Origin: Eutreptiella sp. 'Long Island Sound 2002'
Lineage: Eukaryota; Euglenozoa; Euglenophyceae; Eutreptiales; Eutreptiaceae
DNA length: 64,000 nucleotides
Direction of reading: 5' to 3'
Assembly: GCA_964036045.1 (NCBI GenBank)
Contig: OZ038385.1
Coordinates: 21,148,813-21,212,812, forward strand
The notes beneath the pieces are model-generated. The model worked only from the letters and a program-made list of their open reading frames with translations. It was not told where the DNA came from and searched no databases. The position numbers and the translations under genes are program-made. Positions 19,311 through 30,866 of the stretch are shown here, one piece after another. The stretch's first letter is position 1. Every line of letters begins with the position of its first letter.

Positions 19311-20559
19311 TCCCACCCACTTTTCCCCACAAAAGCCACCCTGGCGCTACAAATCATTTGCACCTCTACCACACCCAAGATGAAAAAGGTCACCTCAAAG
19401 AATCTCACCACACGCCACTGATGCCTAGGGCACTTGATTTTTCCTTTTTCGCCATCCTGTCCCCTGAGCCAACGGTGGTGCCGCATGGTAGCACACACGC
19501 ACAATGGCACGAGTTGGGACTACTCGATGGATTGTTCCTGTGAGGCGCACTCGCAATCACGGGTTGGCCCCCAACATCAAGATTGACAAACTATGTATTC
19601 GGTTATCACTATATACCTGTAAGAGACATGGACGGTCTAGTAGTATGCGCCGTCGACCAGCAATCGTCGTCGTCGGGGGTTCGAACCCTAGTTCCCCCGC
19701 CCGTCCAGGGGCCCGTTGGCGAGGTCCCCGCTACCGCCCCCTTCAACATCCCGCTCCACCATCGGTATCGCTGATGGATGGGTGGCGTGTCTCGTCATCA
19801 TATTTTACGTATGTATCTCATTTTCCTTAAAAAGCCACGGCACCCACACACGTGCAACAACGCGCTTTGCCACCGGTACTGCCGGCGGACAGGGGGCGCA
19901 TCCCCTCATCATATTCTTCTTCGGCTTGCGGGTACCCTCAAGCTAGAATCGGACCGGTGACTCTTGGGTGGTGTTCGGTTGCACGGCCAATGCACAAAGG
20001 AAGCTAGAACTACTTGTGCATGCGTCAGTTTTCACAGACCTTTTCAGGCAATCAACATAGGTATCCACTGTCACTTTTCCTGCAACACAGGGGCTGTGCC
20101 TATGGCCCCCTCCCATCAATTTTGATTGTGTTCTTTGTGGCTCTACTTCAGCAACTCAGAGGCTGGGCTTGTGGCCCCCTCCCTACAACCTTATGAATGT
20201 ACTCTTTCAATTACACTGTGTCGTTTTTTTGCTAGCACCACGTTTTATTGTTTTGAGCACACACACACACACCATAGTCTAGGACTCAGTGACTGCATGG
20301 CTGAATGAGTGCCGGTGTTTACCGACAGAAACTGAGCAGGACAGTAGACGCGCATGAAGACGATGAGTATATTATAGGGCTAGTGTGTATATTATAGGGC
20401 TGTCGCTTTCCCCCATGGCGCCTGCAACTGAATTTCCGTGACATGTTTCTGGCCCCAGGTCCATATAACTATGAAATCACTTGTTCATAGACATATGCCG
20501 CCTGTACAAAGCATCTCAAAGACATTCAAACTGTTGCACTGGAATCATGATTGAGTCCC
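19311..20559. other. Intergenic repeat debris
   Basis: Contains the tRNA-like sequence at 19630-19706, a short (CA)n run near 20260, and two imperfect copies of a segment ending TGTGGCCCCCTCCC (20088-20190). The stretch at 20498-20553 is a relative of the 60-bp tandem unit at 21919-22038. No gene is supported. Confidence 0.35.
19630..19706 (+). repeat. tRNA-like sequence, possible SINE head
   Basis: A perfect Pol III B-box, GGTTCGAACCC, lies at 19678-19688, with a weak A-box-like GGTCTAGTAGTATG at 19634-19647. The 77-base span is closed by GGACGG (19630-19635) pairing with CCGTCC (19701-19706), like an acceptor stem. The T-arm and anticodon arm do not fold properly, so it is not a working tRNA gene. 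Confidence 0.35.
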
Positions 20560-20953
20560 GGAGATATGACCCGGGTCCTCCGCCATCAAGGGGGGAGGGG
20601 GTTGCATGCTCTGTGCGCACACAGTGCAAAGTTTTGGTATATCAATTTACACGGGCATTCCTGCATGTTTCTATGCCACATGGCCAAAATACACTTTTTT
20701 TTTTTGCACTACTCACCATCGTGATTTTCAGAGGGGCTCTCCACCAGGTACAACCTTCAGCAACGACGCCTCTAGGGGATCCATGTGGCATGGGGGTTGG
20801 GGTCTGGAATGACGTGGATGGGCCACAGTGCACCACCCAAGTTTCGCGACCCCCCCCCCCCTCCCATCCATGGGAGGGGCGTGAAGTGGCACTTGTGAGT
20901 AGGGGGACAACTGTGCCACTCTCACACAGAATTCCCCCCTGGCTGCTAGGTAG
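20560..20953. repeat. Direct repeat B, 394 bp (partner at 18429-18831)
   Basis: Second copy of the 0.4-kb repeat, near-identical and lacking 9 bp. The flanks differ on both sides from those of copy A, so it is a dispersed and recent duplication rather than part of a tandem array. Confidence 0.9.
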
Positions 20954-21918
20954 GCCAACAGGCTGCCCACCTCTGGCAGGTTTTCTGAACCCGCCACCTT
21001 CAGCCCCGACCCAACGGGTGGATGACAAACCCCCACATCCACGGGTGGAAGATTCCCTCCTCAAAAGGCGAACACATGCGTGCACCTGGACGTACCCACC
21101 AGCATACTCCTTCAGCCTTTATGGCGCACCCCCCCCCCTGCCCCCATCCTCATCTTGTGTTGGCTGACTCTCATTGACACTGCCTCCCATTCGAGGGGAA
21201 GAGCCCTACTGCCTTTCAGTGGGGTCTATTGGGGGACGAAGAATGATTGCAGACTACTGGCGAGTGGGACTGTCCCCGGTCTGATGGCAGCGTTGTTTCA
21301 AATCCTGAGCTAACTTCTGTGCTGGCCATAAGGGCGGGGGTGGGGGTGGGGCAGAAAAGGTTCAGTAAGTATGCCGACTGGGCACACGGCAGAAGGGCAC
21401 CTTTCCGTGTAGCGCCATGGAGACAGAGCAGGCCAAGGCAAACGAAGACAAAGGTCACAGCGCGGGGGGGTGATTCCCTCTGAATTCGAACTGCAAGCCT
21501 TGCGGAGGTGTTGGGGAGGCCTATCCTGGAGCTGTCGGAATCTGACCTCCAGCCAACCAAGAAACATTCGACAGCCACGAGTGGGTGGCGAATTCAAGCA
21601 TTAGGTGCAGCTGAGGGCCCAGTTGACAGATTGCACATACAACTAACTCCATTTGACTGGATATGGGTGTACAAAAAACGAATTGCCAAACATTGCTGCA
21701 TATGCACACCAGGACGTGCATGTGTGCAGCGCCTTGTCGACCTGCATGCGGCCGTGAACAGCCCCCCCCCCCCCCCCTTATGAGCGCCCTAACCCTGACC
21801 CTTGTGGTTGCATGCAGGCAGTGAGTATCTGGCAGTGGCTGCCGCTGTATCTTCCTAACCAACAACAGTCTCTAGGCCTATGGCCATCAGCGGAATGAAC
21901 TATACCAACACCTATATG

Positions 21919-22038
21919 CTGTACATAGCCGAAGCACACCAATACTGTTGCAGTGGAAATGATGATTGAGCCTTATGAGCTGTACATAGCCGAAGCACAC
22001 CAATACTGTTGCAGTGGAAATGATGATTGTGCCTTATG
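21919..22038. repeat. 60-bp tandem duplication
   Basis: Two nearly identical units starting GCTGTACATAGCCGAAGC (21919 and 21979). Diverged single copies appear at 20498-20553 and in an intron of the large gene at 33760-33815 (AGCTGTACATAGCATACC). Confidence 0.8.
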
Positions 22039-22506
22039 AGCGCAGGACAACTAATTGGAGTCGAACTGAATATGTCTGGCATGAGGTCAGGATCATGTTG
22101 GTTATTTACAAGTGTGCCAATCTGCCTACCACCTCGTTTTGCATTCCCTACATTTAATGGAAATCTCCGCAGTGTTTATGGCACTTTTCGCACCCGCGCG
22201 CCCCATGTTTGCGGCTCTACGTGTGCGCACAGTGCACCCCAAGCTTTTCTTTATTGCCTCGACTTATTTGAGTCTTCAGTCGTGGGATAGAGTTGCGGTT
22301 TTGAGCAGCATCACGGCATAGAATCACTGCTATGTGGCAGTATTGTGTGGCTGCCACAATGTGTAGCTGTGCTACCCCTGTTGTGGTGCTGCGGGTTTGT
22401 GTTTCAAAGTCAAGCCATCCCCCATGCATCAAAGTGCGATGCCTTGCTACCATGCACAGCATGCAGAACTTCGCGGCATCTCACCACCTTTGCACCAAGG
22501 GGCCAC

Positions 22507-22526
22507 CGCCGTAAACGTTTACGGCG
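22507..22526. repeat. 20-bp perfect palindrome
   Basis: Centred on GTAAACGTTTAC within GCCGTAAACGTTTACGGC, followed at once by a third half-site, GGCGCCGTAAAC. The same half-site word (TTTACGGCGCC or ATTACGGCGCC) recurs at about 23600 and 23650. Confidence 0.8.
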
Positions 22527-22870
22527 CTGGCGCCGTAAACTGGAAGGGGTGTGGGAGATAAACGAGTGGATTGGCTGGGAGAACTGAAACCCCCCCAAGC
22601 AGGAACAAAGACTTCACCTCCTTTTTTGTGTTTTTCTTTCTTCACAGGTACAAACCAGACCACAAAATAGGCACAATATAATTTGGACTGTAACAGCCTG
22701 CCTTAGGTAGGCTAGGTGTTTTGCATGCGGGTTGGGTGCAAGGCAGAGATGGACTCGTGGGATGGGGGACGGAGAGTTTGCATAAACCGCAAATGGTTAG
22801 GTAAGGGCTAGCAGGTTAGGATGGGAAATGCAGGGGTGGGTGAGTCTGTCAGTGTCCATGGGGGAACGAT

Positions 22871-23555
22871 AGCGCGCCGGGCATCTTTTTTGACCCGTGC
22901 CCCACCAGTGGCCTTTTAGGGAGTGCACTAAGGGGGCTCACTGAGCGCAGTGCAACTATTTGGGTGTCTGGCTGTACTAGAGACCCATACTTTGAGATAC
23001 TAGGAGCATCATGGTGACCCCTAGCGTAGGTTTTGACTTCTGATTTTGTCCCCTTTGTTGGGGAACCCCGAGAATGCAGGGGTGACGTAGCATTTCCGCC
23101 CTCTTTTGGGCCCCAACCTTCCGGTACTATTGAGGAAACCGGGACAATCTCTGAATCCACGCTTTGTTGCGTGGCCCCTCAAGTTGGGGTTAGGGACTCA
23201 CAATCCACGCTTTTTTGCGTGGCCCCTCGAGTTGGGGTTAGGGACTCACAATCCACGCTTTTTTGCGTGGCCCTTTGAGTTGGGGTTAGGGACTCACAAT
23301 CCACGCTTTTTTGCGTGGCCCCTGCGTGGCTTTTGTTAAGTACAATACAAATGACAGTTGGAGTTGCTGAATTCACAGATATTGCTTTATTTTTCAACAT
23401 GCTTTGTAGGGCAGGTGTGCAGTGCAATGTGGTCTACTTGGGGGGCTTCTCCATGAGAGGGTGAATCCGGGGCTGAAGTCGGGATGGTTAATAGCAAAGT
23501 AGCGTGCCGGGCGCGCGCCTGGCGCGTGCCGGGCAAACATTCCCCCCATAGTGAA
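22871..23555. repeat. Dispersed repeat family R9, copy 2
   Basis: Matches 9006-9830 at both ends but carries a 48-bp minisatellite (23157-23330) where copy 1 carries the zinc-finger remnant. Its last part (from GTTAAGTACAATACAAATGAC to GCGTGCCGGGCGCGCGCC) parallels 9621-9800 closely. Confidence 0.7.
23157..23330. repeat. 48-bp minisatellite of hairpins
   Basis: Units start at 23157, 23205, 23253 and 23301. Each contains the inverted pair CCACGC / GCGTGG around a short T-rich loop, followed by AGTTGGGGTTAGGGACTCA. The period is a multiple of three, so it reads as a 16-residue peptide repeat, but there is no sign that it is translated. Confidence 0.85.
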
Positions 23556-23974
23556 ACTGACTGCTACCCAAGAGGTAAGGTATGTGCATAGCCTTACTGT
23601 TTACGGCGCCAGAGCGGTAAACTTTTGCGTTACCATTGCCATGAAATATTACGGCGCCAACGCCATAAACACTCAAGAACCAACTCCAACAGAATAAGGA
23701 CAATTTGCCCCCACCCCTAACTTCTTGTTGCCTAGCATTTTCCCCAACCTGTGGTCAATTCCCTTCATTTGCTGTGCAAGCACCATGAATATTTACGGTA
23801 CCATACCTCTTCTTCCACTTGGTATGGCAGTGGCAGGGCTGCCCCATCCGGGTAGCACCTTCCCTACGGGATGGTGTTCTGTGGTGGTGGGTTGTCCAGG
23901 CCCATCCAATTTGGCTCGAGGCAGTGGGGAGGGTGGCATAGAGGGCCAGCACTTCAGGTGGGCCTGGAATTGGG
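23556..23974. other. Intergenic stretch
   Basis: Contains the TTTACGGCGCC-type half-sites near 23600 and 23650. No gene or RNA is recognised. Confidence 0.35.
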
Positions 23975-24556
23975 ATGTTGGTTGCGAAGGGTGGGGCAAG
24001 GGGGGGGGGGGCGCTCAACCGGCATCAGGTGGGGGGTGTCTCCCGCAGCCCAGATGGGCTGTTTGCGCAACAGGAGTGGGAGCCCATCAGGGGCAGACCA
24101 ACCGTGAGGGGGAAAAGGACATATGGTGGACGGCCCGGACAGCGCGTGGAGGAACAGGGCACCTGGGCCGCACAGAAACACAGCGAGGCAGGCTATGGAC
24201 GGCCTATGGACAGAGGTGTGTGGACAGCAAAAACAGTCAAACGACCCCGGCAACAACCAGCACATCCTCAATACGCCAATTATTGGGCGCCGCTGACACG
24301 CAAACGGCACACCATGCCACATTCAGCACAGTCCCAACACGCCAACTACTGGGCTCCGCGAACGCGGAAACGACACCAGCAAGAGCACCGGCCGCAGGGG
24401 CCGCCAGAAAGCAGCGACCCGACGCAACATGCGAAGGGAAGAACGGGTGACCGTACAGGGCCCCGTAAAGGAGCAACAACCCGACGGAATGTCACACAGG
24501 GGGGCACGGGAGTTTTAGATGCACTCTGGCCCAAAGGGCTGCACAAGACTTTTTGA
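23975..24556 (+). CDS. Hypothetical ORF with duplicated ANYWAPxTRKRH motif
   Basis: 193 basic, Gln/Arg/Pro-rich residues. The only internal structure is a near-duplication in the second half: QYANYWAPLTRKRH and QHANYWAPRTRKRH. I do not recognise a family. The setting in repeat debris suggests a mobile-element ORF or a non-coding G/C-rich stretch that happens to be open. An overlapping frame (23725-24450) is also open, which weakens the case. Confidence 0.25.
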   Translation: MLVAKGGARGGGALNRHQVGGVSRSPDGLFAQQEWEPIRGRPTVRGKRTYGGRPGQRVEEQGTWAAQKHSEAGYGRPMDRGVWTAKTVKRPRQQPAHPQYANYWAPLTRKRHTMPHSAQSQHANYWAPRTRKRHQQEHRPQGPPESSDPTQHAKGRTGDRTGPRKGATTRRNVTQGGTGVLDALWPKGLHKTF

Positions 24557-25797
24557 GGAAGTATTTGGTGGGCCAGACAGCAAGTCAGATCGTTGGGGAT
24601 GATCTTTTTTCAGGAAAGGACAAATCCTGTCCTCTGAGAGGCAGGCGTCCTGCACCAGACAATCTGAGGCGTGGGTACTCGCCCCCCCCGCTTTTGTGGG
24701 ACTGAGCACCTACGGCTCGAGAACACCATTGCCCTGCTGTCCTCCCACTCAATTTGCTGATTGTGTTTTGCGGCCCCTTGAGCAAGCATGGCCTTGTCTA
24801 CTTGTGATGACCAGGTGTTGCCGTCTTTTTCTTTCACCGCAGTTTTTGCGGTCCAGAATGTAAGATGATGTGGTTGTGCACCGATTCTGTAGAGGGAAAC
24901 AAATGACTTGGTGGTTTGTTGGAGCACACAATTGTTGGCAAGAAGTCTGTATATCATGCAGACGGTGCCCCATCACACCAGTTTGCAGAAGGGGGTGTTC
25001 TTTGCTGTATCATGGGTTGCGCGTAAGCACGGCCTTACCTGGGCACCACCACCACCGTGCCGGACTGGATGCTTTATTCCGGGGGTGCCTCCAGCGCCTT
25101 GCTGGAGCCAGCACGGACGCCTGACATGGGACCGCTTGCAGTTTGTTGAGGGTGTGATGCTCCAGGCCGGCGAACAACGTCGGATTCTGGCTAAGCACGA
25201 CCAGCCCGTGCTACTGTGGTTTCCCTGACTTTGGCTGTGCTTGTGCAAGGTGAAGAGGGGGGAGGGGGGTACGGTTGACAGCAGTCAACGGTGCACTGAC
25301 TGCTGTACGGTGGTTCATTTAGTGGACACAGCACAACGTATCATATCCCTCCTTTTTTGTTGATGGAGCCCCACATGCTGATGCCCTTGGTACTGCGCCA
25401 ACAGCCCCCCCCCCAAATAAAAAGGTGAACCTTCCCCCCCCAATATCATGGGTGCATCATAAGCGAGGCGTGCCCCACGAGGCCCCTCTTCTGTGGGCTG
25501 AGCCTGCAACCCAGCCACACTCTTCTCTCCCTTTCTCCCCCCTTTCCCCGCTCCACCCCACATCAGAAACCAATAGCAACCGCTCCGACCCTTTTTGCCA
25601 CCCTCCTCCAACCGTCTTCCTAACCGCTGCTGACACCGGCCCCTGCCCTTCCAATGCACCCCTACCTCTCACTCTGCGCAGTAGACTGGGCTGTGCCTTG
25701 ATTCCTGTGTCTCCTTAGACTCAACACGCATTGATGGCCCTTGGGGTAGGCCACCGGCGCCACTGATGTATGGAGCGCCACCGTGCCTGAGCGCAGC
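24557..25797. other. Upstream region of the large surface-protein gene
   Basis: No supported gene. C tracts lie near 24685 and 25407, and the 25480-25690 part is a C/T-rich stretch that may be the 5' UTR or promoter of the gene at 25798. No core promoter element can be named. Confidence 0.35.
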
Positions 25798-28700
25798 ATG
25801 GTGTTGCACCTGCTGCTGTTGATGCTCCTCAACACATGCATCCTGCAGCTGGAAGCCACCACGGCCAGGACCACGACGCCGTCCCCCTCATCGACCACCA
25901 CTGGCACTTCCAGTCCAAGCTCCAGTCCCACGCGCACCCACACCTCCTCTGCCACGCCCACCTCCTCTGCAACGCCCATGCCTACAGTGACCTCATCGCT
26001 GTCAGCCACGGCCACGCCCTCCCCAACCCGCACCCCCACTGTCACCCGGACTTCCACGTGCTCCCGCACTACCACCGCGACAGACACGGTTGTGCCCACC
26101 TTCACCGACACCGTGGTCCCCACGTCCACGTTCACCCCCACATACACCAGGTCCAGCACCGACACCTACACGGCCTCCGCAACGCCGGTGCCCACTAGGA
26201 CGGAGACGCGCACTCTCAGTGGCACTGCCTCCTTCACCGGAACCCCCTCCATCACCTGCACTTCCACGTCCTCTTCCACGCCATCGGAAACCCGCACTTT
26301 CCTGCCCACCACCACCCTCACCCCCACCTCCTCCCGCACTCCCACGCCGACTCACAGCCCTACCGCCACCTCGTCTTCCACGCCCACAGCGAGCGGCACT
26401 CCCACTTCCTCTCACAGTCCCACACCGACGTCCAGCCCCAGCCCCACCCCCACTGGGACGCCCACACCCACACCAACGAGCAGCCCCACCCCCACCCCCA
26501 CGACTACGCCAACCCCCTCCCCCTCCCCCACGCCTACCTCCAGCCCCACGCCCTCCCCGACAGTGACTCCCACAGGCACCCCCAGCCCCACCCCCACCAG
26601 CAGCCCTTCACCGACCAGCAGCCCAACGCCCACCAGCAGTTCCAGTCCGACGCCCACCCCCACCCCCACCCCGACCCCGACCCCCACTCCCTCTCCCACC
26701 CCTTCCCCCGACCCCTCTGATTCGCTGTCCATCACGCCCAGCCCCACGCCCTCCTACTCCTACACTCTCACCCCCACGCTCTCCACCAGCTACACTGAGA
26801 CGGCGACCATCACCCTCACCCTCTCGCCCTCCCTCTCCACGTCCACAACGCCCTCCACCACCCGCTCTGCCACCCTCACCACGTTCCTCTCCGGCTCCTT
26901 CAGCACCACCCAGACCACCATGTCACTGTCCCTCTCCGCCCCTTCCCGCTCCCCGTCCCGCTCGAGCTCGCTGCTCTTCACCGCCACGCTCTCCCAGACC
27001 CTCACCGTTACAGCCGCCCCCTCCCCCACGTCATCGCCCTCCCGCACGTGCTCCGCCCTCGAGTCGTACAGCCGCAGCGCCTCCCCCAGTCCGACGTCCG
27101 CGTCCCGCTCCGGCACTGCGTCGCAGTCGGCCTGTGTGACTGGGAGCGCCACCCCCTCGCAGTCGCTCTCCCGGTCCCCATCCACTCCGTCCCTGTCGCC
27201 CTCACCCACTCCGTCCTGGACTCCGCAGCGGACGCCCAGCCAGACCCCGACCCGGAGCGCGTCGCACGCGCGCACCACGTCTGGATCTCCGACGTGGACG
27301 CTGTCGCACAGCCCCTCTCGCGTCCCCACCCGCACCCACTCCGGCACCGGATCTGCCTCATTGTCACGGCAGACGAGCCGCAGTGGCTCGCTCTCTGCGT
27401 CCGCCTCCGCCTTCCATTCCGCCACCCATTCGGCCTCTGCCTCGCGCTCCCCATCATGGAGCCCTAGTGCCAGCCCCAGCCGGACCGCATCCGCCAGTGC
27501 AGTGCCCTCCCGCACCTTCAGCCGATCCGCCTCCCTCTCTGCCACGTCGTCGCGCCTGCGCACCGCCTCCCACTCCGGCTCGAGCTCCGCCAGCGCCAGC
27601 GCCTCCCGGTCGCTGTCGGGCCTCGCCACCGACACCCGCAGCCGCTCCTCCCGCTCCGCCTCCGCCTCCGCGACAGTGACGGGGAGCACCACGCCCTCCG
27701 CCACGCCCTCAGGGTCGCGCTCCCGCAGCCCCGGCCGCACCGCCACCGCCTCGACCACCGCGACCATCTCGGCCTCCCTCTCCCCGGCCTCCCCCACGGC
27801 CTCCGGCAGCGCCTCCGTCACGACTGCCCCGACCTCTACCTTCACCCCCTCCGCCACCGCTTCATCCACCACCACCCGCCCCCCGACCCACACCTTCTCC
27901 TGCTCCCGGTCCGCAAGCCGCAGCGTGTCGCGGTCCCTGTCCCCTGGCCCGACCCCCTCCCCCACCCTCTCCGCCAGCCCCACGACCGTCCCCACGCGGA
28001 CGTTCACCCCCAGCGGGACCCGCAGCCCTGCGTCGCGCACCCCCACCGCCAGCTCCGCCACGCGGCCCCGTACCCCAAGCCCGTCCCGGAGCAGCACCCG
28101 CTCCCGCCAACCGACCCCCTCTGCATCCCCCTCCCCCACCGCCTCCGCCAGCGCCCGCGCCTCCCTCTCCGCAAGCCCGACCTCGTCCACGACCCCCCGC
28201 AACACGCGCACCTGCTCCCGATCCGGCACACGGAGCGCCAGCCGCGGCGCCTCCCTCTCGGCCTCGCTCAGCGCCACGCCCTCCGGTAGCCCCCGGCACA
28301 CGGCCTCCCGGTCCGGCAGCCCCACGGCCACTGTCACCCGCGTCCCGACCGCCACGTTCACCGCCTCCCCCTCCCTCTCGCGCACCCTCTCCTCGTCCCC
28401 CAGCCGCGCGCGCTCCGCGTCGCGCAGCCGCAGCCGCACCTGGTCCCCCGCGCGCTCCCCCACCGCCACCGCCTCCGCGGCCGCGTCCGCGTCCCGGACC
28501 CGCACCGAGTCCCTCGCGCCGACGGCCACGTGGACCGCCTCCGGCAGCCGCTCCCGGTCCACCAGCGGCAGCCGCAGCGGCAGCCCCACCCCCTCCGCGA
28601 GCGTGCAGCCGATCGCGAGTCGCACGCGCACTGCCCCGTCGCCCACGGCAACTGCGACGCGTCCGCTCACCTGCACGACCTCGCGCACCGCCTCTCCGTC

Positions 28701-29063
28701 GGCGTCGGGGACGACCACCGGCGGGCCCACCGCGTCCACGTCGCCGTCCCGCGCCGCGTCGCGGTCCCCGAGCCCCAGCCCCAGCCCCACGCCGACGCGG
28801 AGCCCCAGCCCCACCGCCACGGCCTCCGGCACGGCCCCCGCCTCCGCCTCCCCGACCCGCAGCTGCAGCCCCTCCGCCACCCCCCGCCCCACCGGGTCCC
28901 GCACCTGCACCGCAAGCCCATCCCTCACTGGCAGCCCCGCGGACACTGCCACGCTCTCCGGGTCCGACGCGCCGACCGGGTCGCTCTCGCCGTCCGCCAG
29001 CGCCAGCCGCAGCGCGCGCTTCTCGTGGACGCCCACAGGCACGCCTTCGGGATCGTGCAGCGG
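25798..29063 (+). CDS. Large mucin-REJ-GPS membrane protein, exon 1 (signal peptide and stalk)
   Basis: Starts at the ATG at 25798 with a textbook signal peptide ([19 protein letters not shown]). About 1,065 residues of Ser/Thr/Pro-rich sequence follow: first S-P-T-P-T-P-type repeats, later S-R-S-A-S-P-type repeats with regular Arg and rare Cys. Such a stretch would be an extended, heavily O-glycosylated stalk. The donor is placed at GTGTGTGCC (29064) because it leaves phase 2, which matches the next exon; an alternative GT at 29025 has the same phase. Composition keeps all six frames open here, so the choice of strand rests on the signal peptide and the continuation downstream. I infer a cell-surface protein. 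Confidence 0.85.
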
Positions 29064-30866
29064 GTGTGTGCCTTTGGGACTGCCCGCCGCTGTCCCGAGA
29101 CCCCCCCCCCCAAATGTGCTCCGGGGCCTCTATGTCCGCTCACCCCCACTCCCCGGCTGCGAGTGCTGGGACCCTCTTCCCTCTTCTTTACGGATGGGCT
29201 TTCAAGAATAGCCCACCAACGACAGACCGAGGGCTATGGGGTGCGGAGACGGGGTGGGCATCTGCGCCATGGGCCCCTTCTACCTGAAGGGGTGGGTCAG
29301 ACGAATAAACAGGGGACAACTGCGGGCTGCTCATGATGCCCCCTTACCAATCAGCTGGCGGGGCAGCAGTTGCCTCCGGTGGTGGATGCGGAGTGGCTGT
29401 AGGCGGGTATACCAGAGTGGGGGGTCCAGGCTTGTTTTAGAACGTGGAAAATGGAAGGAGGAAGGTCACCTCCTTCTCCCGCTCGAGTCTGACACATGGT
29501 TCTTCAGGGGGAATATCAAATTCTGTAAAAGGAAGGAAATTTTTGGGTCATTTGTGGTACATGAACCCTTGGATCACAGAACCCCCCCCCCCCCTCTCTA
29601 ACAAGCGAACTCAAGGGAACATTCAACACTGGTTTGGAAGTGCTGCAGTGCAGCAGAACAATGATGAGCAGTGACGTCACCTGTGACACGGGGGCATTTG
29701 GTAGCGATAAAGCAAGCCTGAGAGTGGGTGAGGAGGGGTAGAACAGGGGGGAGGGGGGGGGGGTATGGAAACGACGTGACTCCTCGTGTCTCCCTCTCAT
29801 CTCCCCCAGTCAACACTCACACAGCGCAGGGCGGTCCTTGATGCCAAAAAGAAGAACCCAAACCTCGTTGATGTACATGTGACCCACCCCAATCGAACCC
29901 AAATGCGCACATACCACCACAGAGAAGGCGAGCACTACACACAGAACAGCTGCGAATCATCCCGTAAACATATTCATCTGACGTTTGTCGCTGGTAAAGT
30001 AACGGGGGTCTACGGACCTTCGCCCGCAGTCGGCATAAGAACGAAAATGCTGCAGAAGGGTCTGTGAGTGTCGATCCTGTGGACAGTGGCAGACAGGGGA
30101 GATCCCTTCTCTGTGCAGTGGGCGGCGTCCTGCATTGACACATGAGGCAACGAGCCAGCGAGCGGAGCCGGGGAGGGCGAGGCATGAGGCCTGTGGGTGC
30201 AGGAGGTGCGAGTGCGGCAGTGGGGGGGTTGTGGGGGTTTGTGGGTGCAGTTGGGGTCATTGGGGTTGTGTGAGCGGTCGTCATCCGATGAGCCTTCGGG
30301 TCGGGCGGGGGGAGGAGTCCCCCCATTGTCCTGAAACGGGCTTGTCCAAACACGGCGACCATCGTTTGTGCGGTTGCAGTCCACTCGGGAATGTGGTTTG
30401 TAGCTTTGCGCTGGCGGTAGGAAGGGTCCAGGTGGGTAGCAAAGTGTTAGTGTAGCTGTAATTCCATGTGCTCTTGTGTTCTGGGGTGTGCTGGCCTGTT
30501 GGACACCCTTTTGGTAGTCATGAAGGGGGAGGGTCAGCTTACATCTGCAACATGTATGGTATCCGCGTTGCAGACATAAGCAGACGTGTATGGTATCCGT
30601 AGTACGTGCCGCGCGGTAGCACGGGATTGTCCAAACATGGTGACCCCGTGTTTCTGCATTTTTGCCCCCTGAACCCAAACCTGGCCCGTGTTAGGACAGG
30701 GGGGGAGTAGTTGGCTGGCGTCGGTCAGGGACTGTGGCTGTGGTGCATGAACTGAACTGGACCGGCCCCCCGTTGAGTGGCACCATTTGTGGACTGCGCC
30801 GCACCGGGGCACCGTCTGACTGCCGGAGGGCGCGCCCCGGCACACCACCGCCTCCGCGTTCCGCAG
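29064..30866 (+). other. Intron 1 of the large gene
   Basis: Starts GTGTGTGCC, ends TTCCGCAG. Contains C and G tracts (29100, 29583, 29749), dispersed repeat D5 copy 1 (29820-30060), and at 30335-30700 repeats related to 42720-42880 and 48980-49055 (core GTCCAAACATGGTGACC). Confidence 0.6.
29820..30060 (+). repeat. Dispersed repeat D5, copy 1
   Basis: Reads in one frame as HYTQNSCESSRKHIHLTF and then GKVTG. The reverse strand of 37400-37660 reads HYTQNSSESSRKHIHLPF and KVTG in the same order. Conservation at the peptide level hints at a former coding sequence, but no function can be assigned. Confidence 0.6.

Larger units (their letters stand above)
20954..22870. other. Intergenic repeat debris
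   Basis: Holds C tracts (21130, 21763), the 60-bp tandem duplication at 21919-22038, a partial D3 repeat at 22055-22105 and the palindrome at 22507-22526. No open frame here has a recognisable domain. Confidence 0.35.

Noticed and set aside
29025-29026. Alternative donor for exon 1 at 29025
   Set aside because: It has the right phase, but the GTGTGTGCC at 29064 matches the donor signature of most other introns in the gene.
26790-29042. 750-residue open frame on the minus strand opposite exon 1
   Set aside because: The S/T/P-coding strand is so poor in A and T that every frame stays open. The minus frame is a Val/Arg/Asp/Glu-rich mirror of the repeats with no signal peptide or domain, while the plus frame starts with a signal peptide and continues through spliced exons.
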